Notes: generated by a model from the sequence alone, not told the origin. Positions 7,836-15,981 are shown, counted from the stretch's first letter. The stretch is 25,690 nt of DNA from Chloroflexota bacterium (GCA_021806765.1 JAJZQR010000053.1:1-25690), one strand, 5' to 3'. Translations and numbers: made by a program.

Positions 7836-9194
7836 TTACCGGCCAGCCAGTATCTTGTCGACCTCGGCGCTGGCGTTCCTTACCGCATCCTCAACTTTGG
7901 CCTGGCCAAGCCAGACCGGGTCGAAGGCGCGGGCAATGACCGAGGTGCCACCGGCCATGATCTGGAACCACTGTGGTGTGAACTGGATGCTGCGACCGTA
8001 GGCGTAAGCATCCACAAACACATTGATGTGTTCGGGGTTTCCAGTGAGATAGGCAGGGCTGTTGGCAATCGCCTTCTTGGATGGCGTTGCGAACTTGCTC
8101 TCCGCCAGGATCCGCTGCCCCTCGTCGCTCAGCAGGAACTGGACGAAGGTCCAGGCAGCATCCTTCTGTTTGCTGTTCTTGAACACGCTGATAGCCTGGG
8201 TCCAGTAGGCGGCAGCTCGCTTCTTTCCTTGAGGCAGCGGCGCCACATCCCACCTGAACGGGACCGCTAGAGTCGGGTTGACCGAGTAGGAACCGTCTAT
8301 GCGCATGGCAACCTTCCCTGTGTGGAATGGGTTCACACCGGAAGGCAGCTGCCCGGGCATCGGCGATACCTTGTCCTTGTGAATGAGGTCCACCATGAAC
8401 TGGATCGCCTGTATGGCTTCCGGGGTGTTCAACGTGCACTTGGTGAGGTCTTCACTGAGCACCGAGCCGCCATTCTGGGCGATAAACGAGATGTAGGATG
8501 GGTAGAGATTCTCGGAGTAGAAGCCCCACTGTTCCGCCTTGCCGTCCGGCCCTGTAATGGTCAGCTTCTGGGCGGCCTTGCGCAAATCCTCCCAGGTCCA
8601 ACTGCCATCCGGGTACTTCACGCCCGCCTTGTCGAAGAGATCCTTGTTGTAGAACAGGCCCTGAATGTCCAACTCGTAGGGCACGGCCATCACCTTGCCC
8701 TGGTAGAGGGAGTTCTCCTTCTCGGTGGTGTACTCATCCAGTTTGATGCCCGCTTTCTCGATGTAGGGCGTCAGATCCTCGAAAGCGCCCTTCGGAGCGA
8801 AGTTCTGGAAGTTGGCGCCGCTCATCATGAAGACGTCGTAGAGCGTATTCCCCACGATCTGGGCGCTCATCTTGTCGTAGTACTGGGCAAAAGGCGCCGA
8901 CTCGATGTTCACCTTGATGTTGGGATACTTCTTCTGAAATGCTGCAACCTGGGCCTCGGCAACCTTCTGCCGGCCAGGGTCGGCATAGATACCCCAGCGG
9001 ATGGTCACCGGAGCCCCGGGTTGCGCAACTGGGGCTGCGGTGGGCTGCGCCGCCGCCGTGGGTTGAGCCGCTGCCGGTGGTGCCGATTTCGCAGTTGTCG
9101 GCGCTGGGGCAGGCGTGGATGCCTGGCTGCACGCAACTCCTAGGACTGCTGCCATTGCCAGGATGCTTACGAAGACCAATGCTCTCGGCCTCAT
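7836..9194 (-). CDS. Sugar ABC transporter solute-binding lipoprotein, UgpB/MalE type (Sec exported)
   Basis: This 452-residue protein is a periplasmic or surface binding protein of the family-1 solute-binding group. A Sec lipoprotein signal ends at LGVAC, with Cys22 as the lipid site; the -3 position is Gly rather than the usual Leu/Val. An Ala/Pro/Gln-rich tether (about 23-60, AAQPTA repeated) spaces the domain from the membrane. The folded part starts at VTIRWGIYADPGR and contains KYPNIKVNIES, YNKDLFDKAG and FVQFLLSDEGQ, all typical of the family. ATG 9194 has GGAGAG upstream. It heads the second sugar importer operon, followed by a hairpin and two permeases. Downstream enzyme clues are few, so the ligand is unknown. 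Confidence 0.92.
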   Translation of the reverse strand: MRPRALVFVSILAMAAVLGVACSQASTPAPAPTTAKSAPPAAAQPTAAAQPTAAPVAQPGAPVTIRWGIYADPGRQKVAEAQVAAFQKKYPNIKVNIESAPFAQYYDKMSAQIVGNTLYDVFMMSGANFQNFAPKGAFEDLTPYIEKAGIKLDEYTTEKENSLYQGKVMAVPYELDIQGLFYNKDLFDKAGVKYPDGSWTWEDLRKAAQKLTITGPDGKAEQWGFYSENLYPSYISFIAQNGGSVLSEDLTKCTLNTPEAIQAIQFMVDLIHKDKVSPMPGQLPSGVNPFHTGKVAMRIDGSYSVNPTLAVPFRWDVAPLPQGKKRAAAYWTQAISVFKNSKQKDAAWTFVQFLLSDEGQRILAESKFATPSKKAIANSPAYLTGNPEHINVFVDAYAYGRSIQFTPQWFQIMAGGTSVIARAFDPVWLGQAKVEDAVRNASAEVDKILAGR

Positions 9195-9295
9195 CTCCTA
9201 CTCTCCTCTCATGTCACTTGATTGCGAGGGTAATCATCCAAACACACCAGCCTTCCGGAATCACTCGGTGTCTTGCTGCAGCTTTCCACCCCCCT

Positions 9296-9314
9296 TTCGA
9301 CTGTATCAGTCGAA
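9296..9314. promoter_or_regulatory. 19-base palindrome upstream of the binding-protein gene, candidate operator
   Basis: TTCGACTG and CAGTCGAA flank three bases (TAT on the plus strand), a perfect dyad of 8 + 3 + 8. It lies 102 bases upstream of the ATG at 9194 and 36 bases beyond the end of the serine hydrolase gene, in the 155-base gap 9195-9349. Size and symmetry fit a dimeric repressor site (GntR or LacI class); no regulator gene is in the window. It could instead be a terminator stem for the hydrolase transcript, but the minus-strand sequence after it is G-rich, not T-rich. Confidence 0.4.
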
Positions 9315-9349
9315 TTGCCACGACCACAAATCACTCAAGCGGATGGCGT

Positions 9350-10462
9350 TCAGCATTGGTCGACGACGCTCCCGGCGACCGCATTATGGAATTGGATACG
9401 GGCGTCATCGATCTTGTCGTCCTCTCTGCTGGGGTGCACGCGGTTCGTCAACAGGATCGCCACCAAGCCGATGCTCGGGCAGAGGCATATGGATGTGCCG
9501 GTCCAGCCGGTATGGCCCGCGCTCAGAGGCCGGAGAAAGTCACCGAACACTTCCAGCCCCAGCGCCCAACCCAGGCCACGGGCCGCAGGTAGCTGCGGCG
9601 TATGGTTTCTGAACATCTCTCGCACCGTGAGCGGGCTGAAAACGCGTATCCCGCTGTACTCTCCTTCGTTGAGCATCATCGTCCCAAAGATCGCCAGATC
9701 CCCGACTGTGGAGAAGAGACCGGCATTGCCGGAGACCCCGCCCAGCACCGAGCAGTTCTCATCGTGAACTTCGCCACAGATTACCCGTCCCCGCCACTTG
9801 CAGAACTCCGTCGCCGCGCAACGATCACGAGTCTCCGGGCCCAGTCGATAGCCGGTATCCGTCATCCCCAGCGGAACGAACAGCTCGCGGCGCAGGAACC
9901 GATCTAGAGGCTCCCCAGCCACCCTCTCGACGATGTCGCCCAGCAGGTGATAGCCCAGGCAGGTGTACAGGAAGGCCTGTCCAGGCGGCCACAGCAGCGG
10001 CATAGTGTGAATGGCCTGCCACAGCAGCTCGGGCCTACCGTAGTCGTGGTGCAGCTCGGGCTTCAACGGCAGCCCCGAAGTGTGGGTGAGCAGATGGCGA
10101 ATGGTGGTGTCGGCTTTCCAGCGGCCCCGATACTCGGGGATTATCCGCCGCACCCTCTCCTCCAGGTGAAGCAGGCCGCGTTCCACCAACAGCATCGTCG
10201 CCGTCGTAGTCGCCACCACCTTCGTGACCGAGGAGAGGTCGAACACCGTCGACCTCTCCATGGGGCGACGCTCCGGCTCCACCATGCGGTCCCCTACCGC
10301 TTGCCAATAGACCACCTTCCCGTATCGGGCGACAAGGCCCACGGCACCCGGGAAAGCGCCTTCCTCCACTCCCCTCACCAACACCTGGGAAACGAGCTTC
10401 AGTCGCGCTCCACTAATGCCCACCGATTCTGGATCACACATCGTCAAGGGTGCGGTAGCCAC
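9350..10462 (-). CDS. Serine hydrolase, class C beta-lactamase fold (YbbE/AmlD-like)
   Basis: This 370-residue protein has no signal peptide and is therefore probably cytoplasmic. The nucleophile motif SxxK is S78-V-T-K81, within FDLSSVTKVVATTT. The third motif is H317-T-G in GHTGWTGT. The second motif, usually Y-S/A-N or Y-S-D, is Y166-T-C168, so its last residue is unusual. VHDENCSVLGGVSGNAGLFST matches the signature VHDEN...GHAGLFST that I associate with the YbbE/AmlD group, found with muropeptide recovery genes. The GTG start at 10462 has GGGAGG upstream. It lies 119 bases after one sugar importer and 155 bases before the next, on the same strand, suggesting that it acts on an imported glycopeptide or ester. 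Actual substrate unknown. Confidence 0.88.
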   Translation of the reverse strand: MATAPLTMCDPESVGISGARLKLVSQVLVRGVEEGAFPGAVGLVARYGKVVYWQAVGDRMVEPERRPMERSTVFDLSSVTKVVATTTATMLLVERGLLHLEERVRRIIPEYRGRWKADTTIRHLLTHTSGLPLKPELHHDYGRPELLWQAIHTMPLLWPPGQAFLYTCLGYHLLGDIVERVAGEPLDRFLRRELFVPLGMTDTGYRLGPETRDRCAATEFCKWRGRVICGEVHDENCSVLGGVSGNAGLFSTVGDLAIFGTMMLNEGEYSGIRVFSPLTVREMFRNHTPQLPAARGLGWALGLEVFGDFLRPLSAGHTGWTGTSICLCPSIGLVAILLTNRVHPSREDDKIDDARIQFHNAVAGSVVDQC

Positions 10463-10581
10463 ATCGCCTCCCCTTTACCACATGCCCGGCTGCTCGCGGT
10501 CTTCACCCCTCCGCATGCCTCATCAACGGATTCCCGTTCCCCTATCTCAACCCGAGTTCGACTGGTTGCCGTGTCTCAGGC

Positions 10582-11421
10582 TCAGCTTTTCACAGCTCCC
10601 TGGGTCAGCCCCGCGATGAACTGCTTCTGCATCGCCACGAAGACGGCAACTATCGGCAGAACCGACATGACCGACCCCGCCATCAGCGGCCCGTACTCGA
10701 TGTTCCATGGATTGGCATACAGGGTTGCCAGTCCCAGCGGCATGGTGAACATATCCGAGCTGTCTATCATGACTAACGGCCAGAGGTAGTTGCTCCACGA
10801 GGTGAGCCAAAGGAAGATGGCCAGCGCTCCCAGCGCCGGCCTGACCACCGGAAGGATGACCCGCCAGAAGATGCCGAACTCCGAGCAACCGTCCATCCGA
10901 CAAGCATCCAGAAGCTCATCCGGGACCGACTGCATGTACTGCCGCATCAAGAAGATGCCGAAGGCGTTGACCGCGCCGGGCACGATCAAGGCCTGATAGC
11001 TGTTTCGCCAGCCTATGTGGGCCATGAGGGAGAACACGGGCACCAGAGTCACCACCTGCGGGATGCTTACGGAGCACAGGACTATCCAGAACAGGACGTT
11101 GCTGCCACGGAATCGATACTTGGAGAACGCGAAGCCGGCGAGGGAGCAGAAGAACACGCCAAGGAGCGTGCTGCCGAAAGCCACCACCGCACTGTTGAAC
11201 ATCCATCGTGGCAGTTCCGTCTTGGTGAACAAGGCCACGTAGTTCTCCCATGCGAGATGGCGGGGTATGGGACTTGGACGCGGGGAGAACAACTCCTCGG
11301 GCAGTTTGAGTGACGAGACCAGCGCCCAATAGAAAGGCGCGATGGTGACCAGAAGGAAGGCCACCAGGATCGCGTACTTGATGGCACTTAGCAGCACATC
11401 GCCCGGTTTGCTGCTTAACAT
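10582..11421 (-). CDS. Sugar ABC transporter permease, MalG/UgpE type
   Basis: This 279-residue CUT1 inner-membrane permease has six predicted helices, starting with the N-terminal one at about 13-35. The EAA loop is at 172-191 (DACRMDGCSEFGIFWRVILP); the usual Glu-Ala-Ala is here Asp-Ala-Cys and DGA is DGC, within the variation seen in the family. It starts seven bases after the stop of the MalF-type permease and will be co-translated. Compared with the broken MalG gene at 5964-6835 it is intact across the matching segment (FSKYRFRGSNVLFWIVL), which helps locate the frameshift there. No ATPase gene follows in this operon. Confidence 0.92.
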   Translation of the reverse strand: MLSSKPGDVLLSAIKYAILVAFLLVTIAPFYWALVSSLKLPEELFSPRPSPIPRHLAWENYVALFTKTELPRWMFNSAVVAFGSTLLGVFFCSLAGFAFSKYRFRGSNVLFWIVLCSVSIPQVVTLVPVFSLMAHIGWRNSYQALIVPGAVNAFGIFLMRQYMQSVPDELLDACRMDGCSEFGIFWRVILPVVRPALGALAIFLWLTSWSNYLWPLVMIDSSDMFTMPLGLATLYANPWNIEYGPLMAGSVMSVLPIVAVFVAMQKQFIAGLTQGAVKS

Positions 11422-11428
11422 GGACCTG

Positions 11429-12346
11429 TTATTCCCCTTTCGACAGGAACTTCACCTGCAGGATCGCAACAACGATCATCAGGAGAGTGAGGACATACGA
11501 GACGGCCGATGCATAGCCGAACTTCCCAAACATGAAGGCGTTCATGTAGAGATACTGAGCCAACGTCAGGGTCGCGTTGCTGGGACCGCCTCTGGTCAGT
11601 ATCCATGGCTCCTCAAAGGTCTGGAAAGCCCAGAGGGAGGACATGACGAGGACGAACAGGAGCATCGGCATCAGTTGAGGTAGCGTGATGTGCCAGATGC
11701 GCTGCAGCTTGTTGGCACCATCCACGTCCGCGGCATCGTACAACTCTCGATCTATGGCCTGAAGTCCGGCGAGGATGAATACCATGTAGTAGCCCGTCAC
11801 CCGCCATACCCGCATTCCTATAAGGCTCCACATGGCCGTGGAGACGTCGTTCAACCAGTCCGGCTTGGCTTTGATGCCCACGGCTTGAAGCATCAAGTTG
11901 ACGAGACCGAAGTCACGGCCCAGCATCATGCTGAATATGAGGGCCGTCACCGCAAGGGCAACGGTGACTGGTAAGAAATAGGCAGTGCGGAAGAACTCCC
12001 TGCAGCGCACGGCCCCCTCGTTGAGCAGCAGGGCAATCGGCAGCGCGATAGCCATCATGATGATGTTGTAGACCACGACGAAGAATATGGTGTTGGTCAG
12101 CGACTTAATGAACACGGCGTCCTTGAGCAACGCCAGGTAGTTGCGCATGCCAACGAAGTTGGTCGGCCCAATGCCGTCCCATTCGGTGAAACCCAGGTAG
12201 AAGGCAAAAAGAATGGGGCCTGCCCAGAAGATGATGAACAGGATGAAGAAGGGCGAGATGAAGACGTATGGCGCAACCTTGCGCTGGTCAAGCTGCCAGG
12301 GCCACCGCGTCGCGCGGGATGTTGCTGCTGTCTTGGCTACTGACAT
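11429..12346 (-). CDS. Sugar ABC transporter permease, MalF/UgpA type
   Basis: This 305-residue CUT1 inner-membrane permease has six predicted helices, an EAA loop (LYDAADVDGANKLQRIWHIT) and the family ending with ILTRGGPSNATLTLAQYLY before the last helix. I chose ATG 12346 (MSVAKTAATS) because AGAGG lies five bases upstream. ATG 12361 is possible, but its GGGAG is too close to the codon; starts further upstream would read through the intercistronic hairpin. It lies between the Tat-type binding lipoprotein and the MalG-type permease and forms a channel with the latter. Confidence 0.92.
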   Translation of the reverse strand: MSVAKTAATSRATRWPWQLDQRKVAPYVFISPFFILFIIFWAGPILFAFYLGFTEWDGIGPTNFVGMRNYLALLKDAVFIKSLTNTIFFVVVYNIIMMAIALPIALLLNEGAVRCREFFRTAYFLPVTVALAVTALIFSMMLGRDFGLVNLMLQAVGIKAKPDWLNDVSTAMWSLIGMRVWRVTGYYMVFILAGLQAIDRELYDAADVDGANKLQRIWHITLPQLMPMLLFVLVMSSLWAFQTFEEPWILTRGGPSNATLTLAQYLYMNAFMFGKFGYASAVSYVLTLLMIVVAILQVKFLSKGE

Positions 12347-12367
12347 GGCATCCTCTGTCATCGCTCC

Positions 12368-12403
12368 CGGGTGCGCCGCACAGACAGGGCCGCGGCGCAC
12401 CCG
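12368..12403 (-). promoter_or_regulatory. Intercistronic hairpin between Tat-type binding protein and MalF-type permease
   Basis: CGGGTGCGCCGC (12368-12379) and GCGGCGCACCCG (12392-12403) are perfect complements over 12 bases around a 12-base loop. It lies 26 bases after the binding-protein stop and 21 bases before the permease start. No T-run follows on the minus strand. It is probably a message-stabilising or attenuating element that favours binding-protein synthesis. Confidence 0.65.
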
Positions 12404-12429
12404 AGCCGCTCGTGATTCCCTCAGGCCGG

Positions 12430-13806
12430 CTAAACGCCGATACCCTTCTCCTTGATCCGCTTCTCGACGTTGTCCCAGGCTTGCTCCGGCGACTGCTTGT
12501 TGGCCCACATGTTGTCGACTTCCTCGCCGATGATCACCGACACGTCGGCCCAACCGATGTAGTTGAACACGGGCGTAGTACGGTCGGCCAGGAAATCGCG
12601 CAGGGTCCCGCCGCCGAAGTATGGATCAGGATTGTCGTAAACCTCCTTCGATTCGAGAGCAGGCCGATACGACGGGATCTGGTTGCCCTTCTGCCAGAGA
12701 AGCAGTTGGCCCTCCTTCGTCAGGGCGTAGAACTGAGCGAAGGCCCAGGCCTCCTCTTTGTGCTTGCCCTGTTCGGGGATGGCGATACCCGAGGAACCGA
12801 GTTCCGCGTTGTACTTCGGTCCACTATCGCTCCACAACGGCAGAGGGGCGCGAGCCCACTTGCCCGAAAGTCCAGCGCAGTTCTTCTTCATCGAAACGAT
12901 GTCGCCAGAGTTCATCGGCCAGGTGACGAAGGAGTCAGCGTTCATGGCGGCGTAGAACTCTGGCTTAAAGATTTGGGTAGGGTAGCCGATGTCGTGCTTG
13001 GCCTTGAGGTCGTAGTACCAACGCAGGGTGTCCTTGGCCAGCTTGTTGTTTTCGATGAGTTTCCCCTCGGGGGTGAAGATGTTGCCCCCGCGGCTCTGGA
13101 AATACATGCGGAAGTGGTCGGACGCCCACTGGCCCCCGGGGATCCAGAGCGGCAGCATCGCCGCGTTTTCCTTTTGCCGAATCAGCTTGCCCTGATCGAT
13201 GAACTCATCCCACGTCCTTGGAGCCTTGATGCCGTGCTTGTCGAAGATGTCTTTGCGATAGAAGAGCCCGCACAGGTTGTTCTCCGAAGGCAAGCCGTAG
13301 ATCTTGCCCTCCTTGGTCAGCAGTGACCAGGCCCATTCAGGGGCATCGTTCTTAAACGGTGTCGCGCGATCGGTGATGTCCCACATCCCCTTGCCGGGCC
13401 CTGAGAACTTGTAGAACATGCGCATGACGATGCGAGCCACGTCGGGCGCTCCGGTGCCTGCGGCCAGAGCCGCCACCAGCTTGTCCTGGAGATCCCATGG
13501 GCCGCCGACGGTGGTCTCGATCTGGATGTTCGGGTTCTTCTCCATGAAAGCTTTTGCCAGCTCTTGGTCGTGGTTCTGCCATGTCCAGAAGGTGAGCTTC
13601 ACCGGTCCAGAGGATGCGGGCGCAGGCGCCGATCCCGCCTGCTTGGCCGCCGCAGGCGCGGCCGCGGATGAGCCCTCCTTGGATGGGGAGGGCGCTGGCG
13701 GTGCCGAAGTGCCGCATCCCGCTGCCAGGGTTAAGCCCGCCGCGCCCGCGGCCACCATCTTGAGGAACTCGCGACGACTGATGTCCTTCTTGTCAGCGTT
13801 GCTCAC
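12430..13806 (-). CDS. Sugar ABC transporter solute-binding lipoprotein with Tat signal
   Basis: This 458-residue family-1 solute-binding protein carries a textbook twin-arginine signal, S10-R-R-E-F-L-K16, followed by a short hydrophobic helix and a lipobox LAAGC with Cys31. Export is therefore predicted to be through Tat in folded form, followed by lipid anchoring, with a Pro/Ala/Ser-rich tether (about 32-67) after the cysteine. The domain begins at VKLTFWTWQNHDQ and includes EKNPNIQIETT, YRKDIFDKHG and FAQFYALTKEGQ. I chose the GTG at 13806, which has GAGGAGGT five bases upstream; an in-frame GTG five codons earlier overlaps that site. It heads the operon with the two permeases downstream. 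The ligand is not evident. Confidence 0.91.
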   Translation of the reverse strand: MSNADKKDISRREFLKMVAAGAAGLTLAAGCGTSAPPAPSPSKEGSSAAAPAAAKQAGSAPAPASSGPVKLTFWTWQNHDQELAKAFMEKNPNIQIETTVGGPWDLQDKLVAALAAGTGAPDVARIVMRMFYKFSGPGKGMWDITDRATPFKNDAPEWAWSLLTKEGKIYGLPSENNLCGLFYRKDIFDKHGIKAPRTWDEFIDQGKLIRQKENAAMLPLWIPGGQWASDHFRMYFQSRGGNIFTPEGKLIENNKLAKDTLRWYYDLKAKHDIGYPTQIFKPEFYAAMNADSFVTWPMNSGDIVSMKKNCAGLSGKWARAPLPLWSDSGPKYNAELGSSGIAIPEQGKHKEEAWAFAQFYALTKEGQLLLWQKGNQIPSYRPALESKEVYDNPDPYFGGGTLRDFLADRTTPVFNYIGWADVSVIIGEEVDNMWANKQSPEQAWDNVEKRIKEKGIGV

Positions 13807-13992
13807 TGTTGACCTCCTCACTCATGCCTTACAGGCTGACGATCAAGCCGTTCCATCGGTGTTTTCACCATTACGTCCTGGCCCATTCATGATGGGCGCC
13901 GCTAAGAGGACTCTCATCGGAGCGTCCAAGTGCTGAGGCGGAGACCAAGACAGGAGGCGGATTCGTCTTTGCCCGCACCTCCCACAGATGCC
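13807..13992. other. 186-base intergenic gap between peptide-type and sugar-type importer operons
   Basis: No gene can be supported here. It is the longest gap within the minus-strand run and so the likeliest place for a promoter of the Tat-type binding-protein operon, but I cannot point to a convincing -35/-10 pair. It contains a small dyad, GCCCAT (13881-13886) and ATGGGC (13892-13897) around five bases, which could be an operator or a weak hairpin. No T-rich terminator follows the DppC-type gene. Confidence 0.4.
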
Positions 13993-14907
13993 TTAGAGCC
14001 GCGGATCCAAGACATCGCGGAGCCCGTCGCCCAGCAGATTGAATCCTAGAACCGCCACCATAATCGCCAGGCCCGGATAAACCGCCATCCAGGGCGCGAG
14101 TTCCATGAAGCTTCGACCCTCATTGAGGATGCCTCCCCATGAAGGGAGTGGCGGTTGAGTGCCCAATCCGATGAAGCTCATGGTAGCCTCGACCAGGGTG
14201 ACCCACGAAAGCGCCAAGCTGGTCTGGATCACTATCGTCGAGATGACGTTCGGCAGGACGTGGTGCAGAAGAATGCGCGAGTGCGTTGCGCCAAGACAGC
14301 GAGCAGCCTCGACATGCTCCTGCTCGCGCAGCGAGAGAACCGGTCCACGCACAACACGGGCAAATATGGGCATGTATACGATCGCAGCAGCCAGGACAAG
14401 GTTGCTATTGCTGGGTCCCAAGGCGGCCACAATTCCGAGCGCCATGAGAATCATTGGAAAAGCAAAGAAGACATCCATGATGCGCATGCTAAGAGCATCC
14501 ACGACCCCGCCGAAGTAACCGGCCAACAGGCCCACTGTTGCTCCTACCAGCAGCGACAGCAATACCGATGACACGGCAACGCTCAGCGACACTCGAGCTC
14601 CGAAGATCAGTCGGCTGAGCATATCGCGGCCGAACTGATCTGTACCCAGGATATGATTCGCCGAGGGTTCCCTCAGCGCATGGCTTGGGTGCATTTCAAG
14701 CGGGTCCTGCACAGGCAGGAAGCTAGCTGCCAGTGCCGTGAAGACATAGATCCCCACTAACCCCAGCCCCACCATGGCGGCCGGGTTTCCGCATAGCCGT
14801 CCAATGAAGCTCAGGCTGCGACGTTCTGAAGGCGGAGCCAAGACGGTATCCGTAATCGCGATAGAACTGCTCCCCGCTATCTGTCCTGCCATAACCTGCA
14901 GCCTCAT
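13993..14907 (-). CDS. Peptide-type ABC transporter permease, DppC/OppC family
   Basis: This 304-residue inner-membrane permease has an N-terminal OppC-type segment (FIGRLCGNPAAMVGLGLVGI), then the family motif HILGTDQFGRDMLSRLIFGAR, five further helices, and the ATPase-docking EAA-like loop with EAARCLGATHSRILLHHVLP. It ends GDGLRDVLDPRL, as most family members do. Its ATG at 14907 overlaps the TGA of the DppB gene by four bases; an alternative ATG at 14892 has a weak AGGT upstream. It forms a heterodimer with the DppB-type protein. The expected ATPase genes (DppD/DppF) do not follow; 186 bases later a sugar-binding protein gene starts. Confidence 0.92.
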   Translation of the reverse strand: MRLQVMAGQIAGSSSIAITDTVLAPPSERRSLSFIGRLCGNPAAMVGLGLVGIYVFTALAASFLPVQDPLEMHPSHALREPSANHILGTDQFGRDMLSRLIFGARVSLSVAVSSVLLSLLVGATVGLLAGYFGGVVDALSMRIMDVFFAFPMILMALGIVAALGPSNSNLVLAAAIVYMPIFARVVRGPVLSLREQEHVEAARCLGATHSRILLHHVLPNVISTIVIQTSLALSWVTLVEATMSFIGLGTQPPLPSWGGILNEGRSFMELAPWMAVYPGLAIMVAVLGFNLLGDGLRDVLDPRL

Positions 14908-15857
14908 TCGTAACGGATGCGAGGGTCGACGAGACCGTATGCTAAGTCGGTGATCAGGTTGATGAACGCGAAGCTGAGAGCTATGACCAGGCCCGCTGCT
15001 TGAACAGAGGCATAGTCCCTGTTCAATATCGCGTTAAGCATCATGCGGCCAATCCCTGGCAGCGAGAAAACCTCCTCCACTACCACGCTACCGCCGAGAA
15101 GGTAACCCATTTGGATTCCCGCAACCGTGATGACCACGATGAGAGCATTCTTAAGGCAGTGGCGCAAGAGAACGAGGCGATCACTGAGACCCTTGCCCCG
15201 GGCAGTACGTACGTAATCCTGTCCCAGGACGTCGAGCATAGAGGAACGGGTCTGGCGCATGACCGCTGCGGCCATGCCCACCCCCAACGTCACTGCCGGA
15301 AAGAAGATCTGCTTCAGGTTCATGCAGGGATCGGTGGAAAAGTCCACGAAGCTGGCAGTATTCGGCATCCAGAACAATGTACGTGAGAGAAACAGCACCA
15401 AGAGCGTGCCGATCCAGAAGTGAGGCAACGCCAGGCCGATCAGCGCCAAGAAACGGGCCAGTATGTCCACCGGTTCGTTTCGCCGCAGAGCGGAGATGAG
15501 ACCCAGAGGTACACCCAGGGCCAGTCCCACCAGTGTGGCGGCCAGCGTCAACTCGAGAGTGACCGGATAGCGGGCGAGGATCTCTTTCACCACCGGCTGG
15601 CCGCTACGGATGGATATCCCCATGTCCCCCTGCAGAAGAGCGCCGATCCAACGAACGTATTGAACGTGCAGCGGCTGATCCAGGCCATAGTATTCCCTGA
15701 GTCCCTGAAGCTGCTCCGGGGTGATACCCATGAGAGTGCCAACCTGCACATCGATGACGTTACCTGGGATGAGGCGCACGAAGAGGAAAACCAAAACGGA
15801 CATGCCCAGAAGCGTGAAGCCCAGGAGGATCAACCTTTGCAGGATGTACCGACGCAT
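14904..15857 (-). CDS. Peptide-type ABC transporter permease, DppB/OppB family
   Basis: This 317-residue permease shows the DppB pattern from end to end: MRRYILQRLILLGFTLLGMS at the N-terminal helix, LGLDQP-like YYGLDQPLHVQYVRW, GDMGISIRSGQPV, the ATPase-docking region DYVRTARGKGLSDRLVLLRH, GGSVVVEEVFSLPGIGRM and the ending YGLVDPRIRYE. ATG 15857 has a G-rich ribosome site (GGGGGTAGG). It follows the oligopeptide-type binding lipoprotein after a hairpin. The family carries di- and oligopeptides but also nickel, glutathione and some sugars, so the substrate is open. Confidence 0.93.
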   Translation of the reverse strand: MRRYILQRLILLGFTLLGMSVLVFLFVRLIPGNVIDVQVGTLMGITPEQLQGLREYYGLDQPLHVQYVRWIGALLQGDMGISIRSGQPVVKEILARYPVTLELTLAATLVGLALGVPLGLISALRRNEPVDILARFLALIGLALPHFWIGTLLVLFLSRTLFWMPNTASFVDFSTDPCMNLKQIFFPAVTLGVGMAAAVMRQTRSSMLDVLGQDYVRTARGKGLSDRLVLLRHCLKNALIVVITVAGIQMGYLLGGSVVVEEVFSLPGIGRMMLNAILNRDYASVQAAGLVIALSFAFINLITDLAYGLVDPRIRYE

Positions 15858-15940
15858 GCCTACCCCCGTGAGAATCCTGACCTACCCGCCAACGCTCTCA
15901 AGAGTCCCGATACTGTCTCCCGAATGCTCTTGGCCATCGT

Positions 15941-15970
15941 GGGGATGCCCAACATCTGTTGGGCATCCCC
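15941..15970 (-). promoter_or_regulatory. Intercistronic hairpin between peptide-type binding protein and DppB
   Basis: GGGGATGCCCAAC (15941-15953) and GTTGGGCATCCCC (15958-15970) are perfect complements over 13 bases around a four-base loop, the strongest hairpin in the window. It lies 11 bases after the binding-protein stop. Sequence after it on the minus strand (ACGATGGCC) has no T-run. It is a likely 3' stabiliser or attenuator for the binding-protein message. Confidence 0.7.
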
Positions 15971-15981
15971 CAACAGCGACG

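Noticed and set aside
10525..10538. Small hairpin AACGG / CCGTT in the gap before the serine hydrolase
   Set aside because: Only five pairs and no T-run; not distinguishable from chance.
12268..13326. Plus-strand open frame antisense to the Tat-type binding protein
   Set aside because: The minus strand has a Tat signal, lipobox and family motifs; the antisense frame has none.
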